NCBI GenBank assembly: GCA_000711775.1
Contig: ARYC01000572.1
Location: forward strand, 61,592 to 125,591
Origin: Oxytricha trifallax
Lineage: Eukaryota; Ciliophora; Spirotrichea; Sporadotrichida; Oxytrichidae
DNA: 64,000 nucleotides
Direction of reading: 5' to 3'
Position 1 is the stretch's first letter, and each line of letters opens with the position of its first letter. Below, one piece after another: positions 36,801-48,700 of this stretch. Under the pieces are notes generated by a model that did no database searches, was not told the DNA's origin, and saw only the letters and a program-made list of their open reading frames with translations. The position numbers were made by a program, and so were the translations under genes.

Positions 36801-37424
36801 GATATGAGGCACGGATAAGGACATTTGAGTTCAATATCTCAAGATTATGTGTTTGATGGAGAGTGGTTTCAAGGAATGAAGCAAGGCAAGGGTCAGTTAA
36901 TTACTAAGAAAGAGAAGTTTTCTGGCAATTTTTATAAAGATCGCTATCATAAAAACGGAGTTCTAGTAGAAAGTGACGGCTCTGTCTACGAAGGAGATTG
37001 GGTGTTAGGTAAGAAAGAAGGTATGGGTTAATATCGCTTGAGCAACGGAAGTTTCTACATCGGTGAATTCTTTAATGACAAATTTGAGGGGAAAGGTCAA
37101 CTAAAATACAAAGCACTTGATCCAGATAGTTCTGAACTTTACAACGGGGATTTCAAAGAAGGTCTTAGGCATGGTACAGGGTAGATGATAAGTTCTGATT
37201 AGTTAACTTAATACAACGGAGAATGGGTGAGAGATAAAAGACATGGATAGGGAATGCTGATTCTCACCAATAAGGTAAGCGGCCAGCAAAAATATATCGC
37301 TGCAGAGTGGATTGATGATTAAATTCAATTTGACAAGCCTGTAAAGATGACAATATAAGGTGGGAAAACTTAATAACACTTTGAAGGACTTATAGATTAA
37401 TAGTATAATCCTATTTTTGAATGA
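33850..37424 (+). CDS. AVL9-domain protein fused to MORN repeats
   Basis: Three IESs and a 35-nt intron must be removed. An acidic N-terminal block (NDINEDNLSDEDDDF) and a Ser-rich linker come first. The AVL9/DENN-like domain follows: EFILMVGFHHKVGSQIEFIY, LPDGSH, FHCISCFRQIPA, RIPIYGELRAKL, GNISFQYQ, and VGSTNQLFLNFPK. AVL9 proteins act in late secretory traffic. Then come a charged linker and about seven MORN units (YNGEWFEDMRHGQG and FDGEWFQGMKQGKG types) to TGA 37422-37424. The true start is unresolved: compared with the copy at 5320, 2 extra bases put the nearby ATGs out of frame, so a first segment may lie elsewhere. Confidence 0.85.
34013..34048. other. IES in AVL9-MORN gene, pointer CACTC
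   Basis: CACTC at 34008-34012 and 34044-34048 flanks 36 bp. Removal joins GSTL to SAADQFLHGG in frame. The pointer is shared with the paralogous copy at 5498-5533. Confidence 0.8.
34183..34322. other. IES in AVL9-MORN gene, pointer ATTTA
   Basis: ATTTA at 34178-34182 and 34318-34322 flanks a 140-bp AT-rich stretch with a TGA. Removal joins HSDFNSQI to YLEFIDPRDPYK in frame. Confidence 0.6.
34876..34910 (+). other. 35-nt intron in AVL9-MORN gene
   Basis: GTAAAA..AAATAAG; removing it joins GSHLTE to AGFVNFILQDEK in frame and avoids a TGA. Confidence 0.75.
35502..35675. other. IES in AVL9-MORN gene, pointer AATAT
   Basis: AATAT at 35497-35501 and 35671-35675 flanks 174 bp containing TGA. Removal joins PLMTFKKY to VLQLHEIDNF in frame. 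No GT..AG intron fits here. Confidence 0.7.
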
Positions 37425-37730
37425 TGTAATATAATTTTTCCATGAAAATTTAGAAATAACATGTCAACTAAAGAATTAAATATTTGAAATACTGAAATCT
37501 TGAGAAGACGATCCTCTAAATTATATAATATAATTTTCATAATTTAGAAAACCTCTACATATACTTAAAATGGTAGAATTTGACTAATAATTTATATACA
37601 AATATTAGCATATGCCATGTTATAAGAACTTTTTATAGAATGAAATCGTTGTTAATTTAAAATTATGTATTAATAGATAAATTAGGATTCATGTTTAAAA
37701 TTTAAATAGAATTTAGATAAATTAATTTTA

Positions 37731-38827
37731 ATGATTAAGCAAGAGATTTCCGAATAACACTAGAAATTGATTCGTTCTACTTTTTCGATATTGTTTCTAG
37801 CATATCTTGCGTCTTAAATGTTTGATATAAAACAAGTAGATTTATTGAAGCAGTATTACATTGATAAAGGTTCTGACTTTAATTGTGTGCGAGATATTAC
37901 TTTTGAGTGGACTTAAGTTATCAACGATTTCCTTAGTTAGAATAGAAATCTAAAGAAAGGCATGAATATTTGGATTTCCACACTTATGGATATAATGATT
38001 TTATCTTATATGGGAATTTTCTACAAACATTTCAAATCTTATAGAGTTGTTTGTGCATATATTCTGTTCTTTGGCACTAGAGCAGTGCTATAGGTAAGTA
38101 ATGAACTATTTTCATATCATGAAAGTGATATAAATTATAAGTTGTCAGGCCACGTCATTTGATTTGTTGAAACTATTTATAACCCTTCAATTAAAAGAAG
38201 TTACACAATTCATTACTCCATGGTCATCATTTTAATCAAATTATAAGGTAATTTTTATAGAACAACTTCTACATGCCAAGATTATCAGGCTTTCTCTTCG
38301 AATGGCCTGGTTGGTACTCTCTTACAGTGCCCTATCATGATACCAACGATTTCTTCTATTCAGGGCATGTGGGTACTTGTTACCTGCTTTATAGAGAATA
38401 TAGAACAATGAAATGGAATAAAATGGCTGTATTTTGCATGTTCACTCTCCTCAACTAATGGGTTTTCCTGCTATTGATAAGAAATCACTACATTATTGAC
38501 TTAATCACTGGAGTGATATTTGCTAATTACATGTATAACTGGGCAGAGAAGATTTCATGGATTTGTGATACTTTTATATTAGGCTTAAGAAACTTCTAGA
38601 AAGGAAGACATAATTTAAAACCTTGTGATTAATGTGGATGGAGTAATAAGTTCTATAAAGATTATATGATTGAAAAGGAAATTTATTAAAAATTAGTGGA
38701 CAAGCACCAATCATTATAAGTTAATGAGGACACCACTAATACTACTGATATTGACTAAGAAGAATACTATAAACCTTAGTAACATAAAAGTTAAAAATAA
38801 AATGAATCTTTTAGTATCAATTTTTGA
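37731..38827 (+). CDS. PAP2/sphingomyelin-synthase-like membrane enzyme
   Basis: It starts at ATG 37731 and stops at TGA 38825-38827. Several hydrophobic helices are visible (STFSILFLAYLA, STLMDIMILSYMGIF, VVCAYILFF). The C-terminal catalytic motif is YHDTNDFFYSGHVG followed by RNHYIIDLITGVIFA, which has the SGH and H..xxxD residues of the PAP2 family, sphingomyelin-synthase-like branch; these transfer phospho-head-groups on lipids in Golgi or plasma membranes. A short Cys motif (CDQCGW) and a Gln-rich tail follow. A 55-nt intron (38094-38148, GTAAGT..CAG) is clear. At 38248-38260 a 13-nt GTAATTTTTATAG must be absent for the frame to continue to MPRLSGFLFEW. The substrate is not determined. 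Confidence 0.8.
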
Positions 38828-39073
38828 TTAAATAAACAATGAAATCTATCAAAAGTTATTTTCTATTTTTAGAAATTCACATTATTGATAATACTTATAT
38901 TTTTAAATATTCAATTCATAGGTTTTTTCTTTTAATATAAATATCTCTGAAAAATTGCATACTTTTACAGCATTAATAAAAACAAAATATGAAATGGTAT
39001 AAAATAATATCTGAATTAAATTAATCCTTTATAGCAATAAATGACTTTTGAATTCATTTGAAATTACTATGAT

Positions 39074-42000
39074 TCAATGCTTGAAGAATTTGACATCTTG
39101 CCATTCAGCCAGTACCTTCTGGAAGTCCTCATCCCTCTTTTTCTTGCTAAATAGGTCTGGGAATTCATCTTCGATTTGAGAAGTGCGCTCAATGAAAAAT
39201 TGCTATTCGACTGATTTTAATAAACTGCAAGTATGCTGGGCTTTCATTAGCTTCTCAATCAGTCCATGAATATAAGGATTTTAATTATACAAATTAAATC
39301 CAATTAAAGTGAAGATAGTACAAATTTAAATCATGAATTAAAATTAATATCAGTAGACTCTTGAATCATTCCAAAATAAAGAAGAGATTTCATGATTTCC
39401 TTTACTTCATCCTTGTCACTTTGCAAAATCTTTGTCTCTTCTTTCAACATGTCAATCAAAAAGTCTTCTTCAAAAATTTAATAAAAGTTTAGGTACATGT
39501 TAATTCGACTAAACTTTAAAAATTTTTCAAAAGGTGATCCCTCCTTGACATTTCTCTTCTTTCTTAGTTTTTGTTTTTAAGCCTTCTTTTTAGCGCCTTA
39601 TCTCATACTTTTCTTTGAAGTCTCTGAAAAACCACTTGCACTTGATCTTCCAGATGAAGAATATTATATAAGCAGTTTATTAAAGTCTTTTAAAGATTTT
39701 TAGCTTCTATTAAGAAAAAAATTAAAATATTGAGATTCAGAAAGTGCAGAAGTGCCTGACATACTCATTTAATCAGCATCAAACTTGAAGGCATTATTGC
39801 CACCATCCATCTATAACAGTTAAAGTGGGATGTGTCTTTTGTTATGCTAGACTATCTTCAATCTAAGATAACGCTTATCAAATTCAGACAGGACTTGAAG
39901 CAACTAATTCTTCTTAATGTCATACGCAATCTTGACTGAGGTCTTGATGATTGAATGAATCAAATCTTGCTTGTGATGTTTAGTAGCAATTTCAATTGCT
40001 TTCGAGAATTTATTGGCTTTATTATAGGAATCTATCGCTTCCTCTGGTTTGTAATCTTTAAGAGTAAGGATCAAGTCTCCTGCTTATTCGTATCTGCTAG
40101 ATGTTTAAAGTTTCTCGACTAAATCCTCAGTCAACTCTCTAAGCTGTTCTTCAGTGAAATTGTTCTGGTAGGCTAATGAGAAGCACATATCAATGTTTAG
40201 AGACCTCTTGAAAGCGTCTAGACCCTTTTCAACTTCTCCAGCTGCATTATATAGGAAACCAGCTTCCTCAGAGTACCCTCTTGATTCGAGATACTCACCG
40301 AAAGCTAATTTTACTTTCTTTTCTAAAGATGCGTCAAATTTGTAATATTCCAAAGCTTATTTGTATAATCTGTGTTTCTTCACAATAAAAAGAATTAGAT
40401 ATCTTGTAATTATAGTCTGAATGAAAAATTTCTATGTGAATCTATAATATTTTATGAATAGAGAGGGCTTCATCAATATATTTCTCTCCACCTTTAGACA
40501 GCTTCTTGACAGCTTTATCGTATTGCTTCAAATCAATGTGAACTTAATATTTCATATGAACTGGATCCATAGCTTTGAGCTCATTCAAGTATGGTACATA
40601 TTCCTTAGGGTCCTTTTGTGTTTATGTTGCAACCAGGGTTACTAAGTCAAAATCATATGTTGTAAGAGCAACATCGAAAAGTTTATTTGGTTGAACTAAC
40701 CATGATACATACTCAAGTGCATCTCTAGCACCAAGCTTCATAGATGTGGGATCGATCTCTCTCTTCATAGCTAATTAGTTTATTAGATTTAATTGTAAAA
40801 TCTTACTTTCTGGGTTTAGATGAGGTGGGACTACTTTCTTTACTAAGTTTAGCTCATCTTCATCTTTTTGCATTTGCTTGATTTTGTTTAAGACTTGTTT
40901 CAGTTCTTATGGTTGTTTCTTTATATAAGTTGTAAGAATTGGTAACAAGTATTTATTATCCCTATTGAAAACCTTTAAAATCAAGTAATATAACTTACTG
41001 ATTGATCTTTTCTAGTTCAACTTTGAGTGCAGCACAAACTGAATTGATCTTGCCTCTGATTTCTTAAACTCCTCCACCTATTTCTTAAAGCATGTATTTC
41101 TCATGCTCCTTTCTGATTAAGTCCTCTTCGTTTTATGGCCTCATAAATTCTAGCTCCTTACCTCTCTCTTAGTCATTAAGCGAGTTAATGAACAAGTTTA
41201 AGTAGTCTACCTGCTTGACTTCTCTCACAAACTTCTCAATATGAGTTAAGAATTTTTCTGGGTTAACATCATAGATGAGGTTGATATCGATTTTATGAGT
41301 TCTAAGTAATCTAAAGGCCTTTCCATACTCAAGATTTTCAATGTCTTCTATAACGTGGTTTAGCATTATGATTCTTGGAGAGATTCCCTCTAAGTTGCCT
41401 CTTGGCATTTGAAGGATGCATTTTGTACCGTTAATTACAACTATTCTTGAACCTCTCTCAACTGCTCTAACATTGAAGTTACTGTCATCCTCTAATTTAG
41501 CAAGTTTAATATACATATTCAATATATCTTTGACTTAATAAATAACTTCAATTTATCATTTAGTTGTATTATGTAAAATAATTTATAAAGTTGAGGTGGC
41601 TCATTGGATGAGCTTGCATTGCCTCCAAGTGGCTTTGGCAAATTACGGTTGAGGTCATAAATGTATAATTCATGTGAAAGCCCTGAAGTAGTGTTCACGA
41701 AAGCCAGGAAGAATTGATTCAATTAAAATGATGTACATTCATTAGAGAATACCTTGTCGTTTAAGTACTCATCTATTTTGATTTATTATATTTTTAATAT
41801 AAAAATTAAGCATTTTAAAGTTAATTATATTTAATAGGAAAAATGATTTCAAAATATATTAAATTTATAAGTAGAGTCTGAGATTTTAAGTGAGACCAAT
41901 GACGACTTCTTTATTAGAGATATAAGCAAAAAAATAATATAAGCAGCGTTTAATTTGTAACACAAATGAGGGACTGTGAATTATTCACTAAATTGATGTA

Positions 42001-42649
42001 AAGTATTTAAATTTATGACATCCAAATAATGAAATAGAAAATAGATCCTTAAATTATAATAATTAAAAATTAAATTGTGATTGCTCTACATTTTCATGTG
42101 AATCAGGCGACAAATAAAGTTTATGAACATTCTTGTCTACAGTTTAAACTAGTATGTAATTGCTGTCTTGGTCTGCTTGATGGAAATTATACATGCCTGA
42201 GGGCTTATTTTCGCTTGTTGAATCTGCATTAATGTAATAAGAGTTTTCTTGTTAAATATTTAATTAATAAATATAAGAAATCTTTTTATAATAATTAAAT
42301 ATTCTTGTTGGAATTCTGAAGATTGATTGAATCCACTGTTATGGAAAGATGCATTATTGATAAATAAGAAATATATAATACGAAATATATTAATTAATTA
42401 TTTAATTAATTAATTAATTGTGATTATAGTATTTGCTTTTATAACCATTATTTATTTTACACTTAATAACAGTAGGTAACTAATTAAATAAAATATAAGT
42501 GTATGTATTATAATATATAATTTATTTAAACTTTATAAAACCCCAAAGCAGTTATTTACAAGATTTAGGTGACGTATTAAATTAATCAAGATTTAAATGT
42601 AATAATAATTAATTTTGGTAGCTTTAGTAATTTAGAAGAGGGTCCTCTT

Positions 42650-42704
<55 letters not shown>

Positions 42705-45700
42705 AGGCTATTCTAGTAAAGCAACCAAGATGACGAATTGGATATTTAATTATTATAAACTGCTACCCCTCTATAATATTACTCAAGAATCCTTAAGAAA
42801 GTCACAAATCCAACATATGAACCTACTGCTCCTTAATTCTAACGCCTCGCTCAGCCAGCATGACGACCCATAGCTGCTGGAGGACCCCTCAGAGGATCTG
42901 CTGCTTGACCATCTTGAGTTTGATGACCCCCTGTTAACAAAGACATCTTTCAAACAGCGCCTAAACATTCTCATCAGCAACATTTAGATAGCGAATAAAA
43001 GTCATGGGGCCCTCTGACACGTGGTGAGTAGCATTCTCGGCACGCGCTCCACGCTCTCCTATTCGTAACTAGTGGACGAGGCCTTGCATGCAACTGTGAA
43101 AATGGGGAGGGAAGATGGCGGGCGCCATATTGGAGGCTCTCATGATGATTCGACTCATTACCAAAACATGGGTGACTTCTTGGATCCTACTTTAGATGCT
43201 TCGCCTCCTCTCACAAGGTAAGCTTAAACAATAGTAATTGATAGCGAGATTTAGGGAAGGAGCACAACGTAACCTATTACTTACGTTAAGCGATCAGGGG
43301 CGAGTCCCAGCAATTATCTCAAGAACGCCTGCTGTCCAGATACCGTTGGCTCAGCCACCAAGCCAGTTGGCATCCTGAATACTCATGAGTAGCCAAAGGC
43401 ACTAAACTCTTATGCCAAAGCACGAAGCTCTAGTGCATTGCGCCTAGCGAAAACTATACTACTCTAGTTCTAAAGTGTATCAGAATAAACTCTTCTAAAT
43501 CAGGATTTTTGGCACCCTAGTCTATGACAGTCAAACTGGCCTGTTTGGGGGCAGCACTCTGCATGCGTTGGCTTAAGGTCGCATACATTAGGGCACTCAC
43601 TGCATGGAGCCGACTTATGAGGACTCTGAGGGTCGAGTGATTTTGAATATTCCAACTACCTGGCTTCATTTGCAAAAATATTCCTCTGATAATCTTTGTC
43701 TGGTAAACAGCTGCCTGCTCAGCTATTTGTAACTCGGTAGCTCAGGCTGTGCTCTCTCGATCGAGGTACGAGAAGACTATGGTGGCTTGCTGAAATCATT
43801 CGAATTCGCCTGCAACAAGCTCACTGTAAAATTCAACAATTTGAAAAATCCCAATGTGAAGTTCTCCGAAGCTTGATATTCTGATTGCCTCCCACTAACT
43901 AAGATCCAATAAAGAATAATGAGACTGTAGACAACATCATGAACCGAGCTGCTGATAGAGACAAGAGTTCCCTGTCAATAAGCAAGGAAAGGCAGAGAAG
44001 AGATAGCGTCATGAAGAGATTCAAGAAGGACCTGGCCATGCTGATGCAGAGCGCCCCCCACCTCCCCCCTCAGTTCCTGCAGAGATTCAAGCCCGCCCTC
44101 ACCAAGGACACCGTGGATTCGTTGATGAAGGAAGCATCGAAATTCAGACCAAAGGATAAAGAATGCGCAGAGATCAAGGACCTGGACCAGGAGAGGCGAG
44201 AGCAGCTCAAGACCTTGAGAGAGATTGGATGATTTGTGAAGTGAATCATTCAGTATTAAGTTTAGAGTAATTGCATTTTGATTAATTTCTATCGTCTACA
44301 AAAAATTGTAAATAACAGCATTGGGGTTTTATATATTGTAAGAATAATGCAAGAGCTGTATATCTTTCCTACTCTTAATTCTTTCACTAATCTTGCTTCT
44401 TTATTTATAATAAACTTAATATCCATTTGTTTTAATATATGAAATAATTTATTTAAAAAATAAGACCCACTTTATGATAAATAAACTATATAAATATTAT
44501 ATTTCTACTTTATTGTTGGTAACTTCAAGTATAACAACTCTATCTTCCCTATGACTATCCTAGATATTCTCAACTAGAACAATCTGCACTCCACTCATAT
44601 TCATTAAATCGTTAATGTTTTGCTTGAATACCATTAATTTATGCACTTCACTGCCTTTGATAAATGCGGAGAGGTTGAGTGTAAGCACGGTTGCTTTTGA
44701 GTCTTCACAATTGAATAAAGTCAGGTGGGAAGATGCTGTTAGTGCACCAGCGAGATGGCCATAAAATTTTTACATATAAGGAGAATAAAGAAAAAGAGCG
44801 AAATATAAAGGTTTGTTAGAATTTCTTTTTATTTATGATGAAAATAAAACTAATGAAGTTAATTTTTCTAAATCTAATTTAAAATTAAGAATAGTGTAAA
44901 CTACTATTAGATATAATTTAAAAGGCCATACAGATAGACGCAGGTTGGGATACCATGCTCCAGGGTAACTTATTTCTCGAACATTGGAGGTGGCATCACG
45001 AACTTGCCTAATGGAGTCAGATTAATAATTTCTAAATAATATCCATTACTATAAAATGAAATATTGAATTTCTTTTCAATAATTTGAATATAAAAAACCA
45101 ATCAAATAATAAAAAATTGCTTTATTAACTTAAATACTTTTGAAATTTACTATGAGGTAAAACAAAATTAAAAAACACTCACTCATCTGCTTATCTCTTC
45201 TTCAATAGTTCATATTCCTTAAAAATTCAACGAAAGTAAAGTTTTTCATTGATTGTCCAACCATATGAGATACCTCCAATGATCCATACTTACTAGCATT
45301 TAGTCTTACTAATCTCTAAATTGTGCCCTCGCTTTCACTTTGAGTTAAGAATCTATATACATCTGCAGCTACTTTTTTGTAGATGTTTAAGCCAAGACCA
45401 GCTCTTTGTACCTCTTTACTGAGTAAAAGTTCAATCTCCTCGTAGTTATCGTTGCCTTCATTTTCCATTTCATTTAAGATTGATAGTGCATTCTTTAACT
45501 TTTCATCTTTCTAAGCCATTAATGATCTTGCCTTGATTATTTCATCGTCAACCACTTGTTCTGGAGTTTTTCTTAATTCATTCTACTTCTTTGGATCAAC
45601 TTTATTCCACTCCTTGTTTACTCTTACTAATTTATCCTCAGTTTGAGTATATTCTCTACGGTGTTTTTAGATTTGGCTTTCCTACTATCTGACTAGCTTA

Positions 45701-48700
45701 TCGATTGAATCCATCTCAAGTTATGTCTCCTTGATTTTGTATCTCATTTCTTAAGAATCTTCCTTGGCTTCCTTAGTGAGTAAAATCAGCAACTCCAATG
45801 ATTCACCAAGTTTTCCTTGAACTTCATATCTCTTAATTAACAGTTTTTTCTTAGCGTCAGTCTAGTCTCTGTTTTGAATAAGTTTCAAGAGTTATTTTTG
45901 TTTTATTTCAAGTTCTTTTATCATTTACTGCAATTTGTACTCTTATTCTCTCTTTTCACGAGGGTCCATAACTGACTTTACAATGTTTAACTTAGTTGAC
46001 CAAACTTTAATAGATTCTTCAGCCATTTCATGTGCTTCCATTCTGGTTTGATTAGCTTAAGCTTTTTTATAAATTAAACATGTCATAGTAATTCATAAGG
46101 GAAATCTTAGATAAATTATTCAAATGTCATCTTTTGAATCGTATTACATTCCCATCATACCTGTATAATCCTGAACAACACTTAATACTCTTCTTCTCTC
46201 AACCAGCAACTCAAGTAATTCATTAAATGCAGCATCTCTTCTCTGTTCCAATATTTCTTTCTCCTTCACACTCATGTACAAACTCATTTATAGTCTTTCG
46301 ATTTCTGCATCTTTGGATTTGTAGAGGTCGAAAAGCTGGGAAAGGTAGGTTAGTTGGCGTTTGCGAGTGCTCACGAGATCCTTGCGTAAATATTCTATGT
46401 GTTGTCTCATTTCGAAGATATGATCAACTTGTTCATATAAAAGATAATATTTGAACAGAGTCATTCATATTTTAATATTTATTTAGGTTCTATCATAAGA
46501 TATTGATAAAAAAGTACCACATATTTTTAATTTTTTAAAAAATAAATCATCAATATTTTCCATCATCCTGATGTTAGTCAACTGAGTATCTCTGAGCATT
46601 TAGCTTAAATTAGCGATTTCAAGCAACATTTATTCCCTCTCTTTCTGCAAAGTTTTTGATTGTAAAAACATGTCATTAATTGTCAACATATGTTATTCGA
46701 ATAGTTTATCATGGCCTTTGAACATTTCCTGAGCTATGAGTTTCTTCTCTTCGCGGGTTAGATATGTCAGGAATTTCCCATCGTTTTTGGGGTTTGAGAC
46801 TTAAAAAATTGTAATAAAATTGTTCATTAGATTTTATGGGGATTTGAGACTTGAGATTAATTTTAGCTTGATCCTTATTCGTAATCATCTTCATCTTGAT
46901 TTATTGACTCTTCCTCCTCATCAGCAGTGTCTATTTAGATTATACACTATTACCTAAAGTTATTTTCCAATCATATACATTATTTCATTTAAGTATCTTA
47001 GTAATCATTGCCACTACCACCTCTTCTCTTGCCATTCTCCATATCTCTGTAGTCTTACTTGATCTCCTCTAGTTCCTGAATCAAGAGTAGACACATCTTT
47101 CTCAGTTCAACTATGCGTGGATCTACTTAGTCAGAGAGATCTTCTTTTTATTGCAAAAGAGACTGCTCATTAGTTTCTTCTTCATCTAAATCTCGGGACA
47201 AATCTTCTTTTATGCTCTTCATCTCTGTCAATTATATTCAATTTATTAATTTAATTTAATCCTTGTGATGTTACTAAGTTTATAGTAAAGTTAATGAATT
47301 TATTTGAATTACCTTTTGAGGGTTGAGATATCTCTTTGTTCTAAGTCTTTCAAGTGGTTTCTGTAGTTATCTAGTGATAGTACATATACATCTGTAGCTT
47401 CAATTCCGAGTGCTTAAATTAAACATTAATAAATGAATACGGATCTAAAAACTACAATACTTATGATTATTTATAGCTTTCTAGTGATCAGCAATGAGTT
47501 TATCAACAAATTTAACTAAAACACTTTCTTTATCCCCACATTCTACACTTTATATCTCCAAATCATCTAAAGTCTTAGCAATGCTCTCCTCTATCTTCTT
47601 CTTGGCTCTTTTAATATCAAATTTCTCACATAATTACATTAATTTGCTGATTTCCTGATCTTTCTCAGCTTCTTATCTTTTAATTTTATCTAAGTCTTAT
47701 TGGATATACTTCGATTGTAGTGGATTAAGGCCATCGTTAATTATTGTACCCTTGAATTGGGATCTGCCCTTCAATTTATCTACTCTTGATTCTACGTATT
47801 CCACGGTCAGGGTGAAATCCTTCGGAGTGGTTGAGGAGTTTTGGGGTAGGGGTTCTAGGGGTTGTTATTGGGAGGATTAGCGATTGGCTGTTCTTTAGCC
47901 TCTTCTGTTCTGTACTTAGATTGTGTATTCATTGGTCTCTTCATCTGCCATTTGCTATTGCTAAACAACACATTGAAATTATTATAATTAAAATGAGCAT
48001 AGCTTTATAATTCTTTCAATAATAATCATCATTATCATCAACTGCACCGCCACCAGCTTCCTCATCATGATAGATAGTTTTTTAAGTGATTAAAATAATA
48101 TTGTATGAAAGTTTTCTGGGCTTGTTTAACCTTCTATTGATGCTGGTCAATTTGTTTCTGATCTAGATTAGTCTTAAGCTTCTCCATGTTGTTCATGACA
48201 CTTGTGTACTAGCCACCCACAACTGTATATTCCAAGAGTATTCTCGGCTGTTCGTAGTCATCCTCACCCAGCTAACCATCATAAATAAAGTTAAATGGTT
48301 ATTTTGGTATTTTTACTACAACTTTTTTACCTCATTACGAAAAAGTGAAACGAAAATATATAATAAATAGTAAACCATCATAAATATCGTCATCTAAGTC
48401 ATCAAAGAGAGTGATCCAGTGCATATAGCTATTGCCCACTCCTTGAGTTAATTTCTTTAGTGATATTGAAATGGAGCCAAATCTATTTTTATCATCAGAC
48501 CCTATTTTCTTCAAAATTATCTGAAGTTTCTTTCTGGTGTCAAATAATGATCTAAATCTTTGCAAATATTTACATTTTATGAATTTATTCTAAATTAATT
48601 TATAATGAGATGCGCACTTTTTAAGCTCTAATCTGTGATGAAGTTTGAACATTCAAGTGTGAGGACTGCTAACTATCTTGCTATCCAGCGGATTATTAAT

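Larger units (their letters stand above)
42534..44333. mobile_element. GC-rich island with 56-bp terminal inverted repeats
   Basis: The left end TATAAAACCCCAA.. (42534-42589) and the reverse complement of the right end (44278-44333) match at 45 of 56 positions. The 1.8 kb between them is clearly richer in G+C than the AT-rich flanks and has different codon choice (CTG, CCC, GAG). It still uses TAG/TAA as Gln (for example CCA TAG CTG CTG), so it is not bacterial contamination. It encodes at least two unrecognised proteins. The ends include a telomere-like AAAACCCCAAA, a possible link to the TBE group. A short TA target duplication is possible but not provable here. Confidence 0.65.
42360..44515. 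other. 2.2-kb ELP1 IES containing a GC-rich island
   Basis: TTATTG at 42354-42359 and 44510-44515 (CAATAA on the gene strand). Removal joins ILEVTNN to [11 protein letters not shown] in frame. The interval contains the inverted-repeat element 42534-44333. Confidence 0.7.

Noticed and set aside
42783-42983. Minus-strand Ser-rich ORF of 66 codons
   Set aside because: It is the antisense shadow of the plus-strand GC-rich frame, which is longer, continues on both sides and uses TAG as Gln.
43200-43236. A 37-nt GT..AG intron in the GC-rich ORF
   Set aside because: The reading frame is open straight through it and stays in the frame that continues downstream, so no splicing is needed.
42534-44333. 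Bacterial contamination as the source of the GC-rich island
   Set aside because: Its frame uses TAG and TAA as Gln, and it is bounded by inverted repeats inside a pointer-flanked ELP1 IES.
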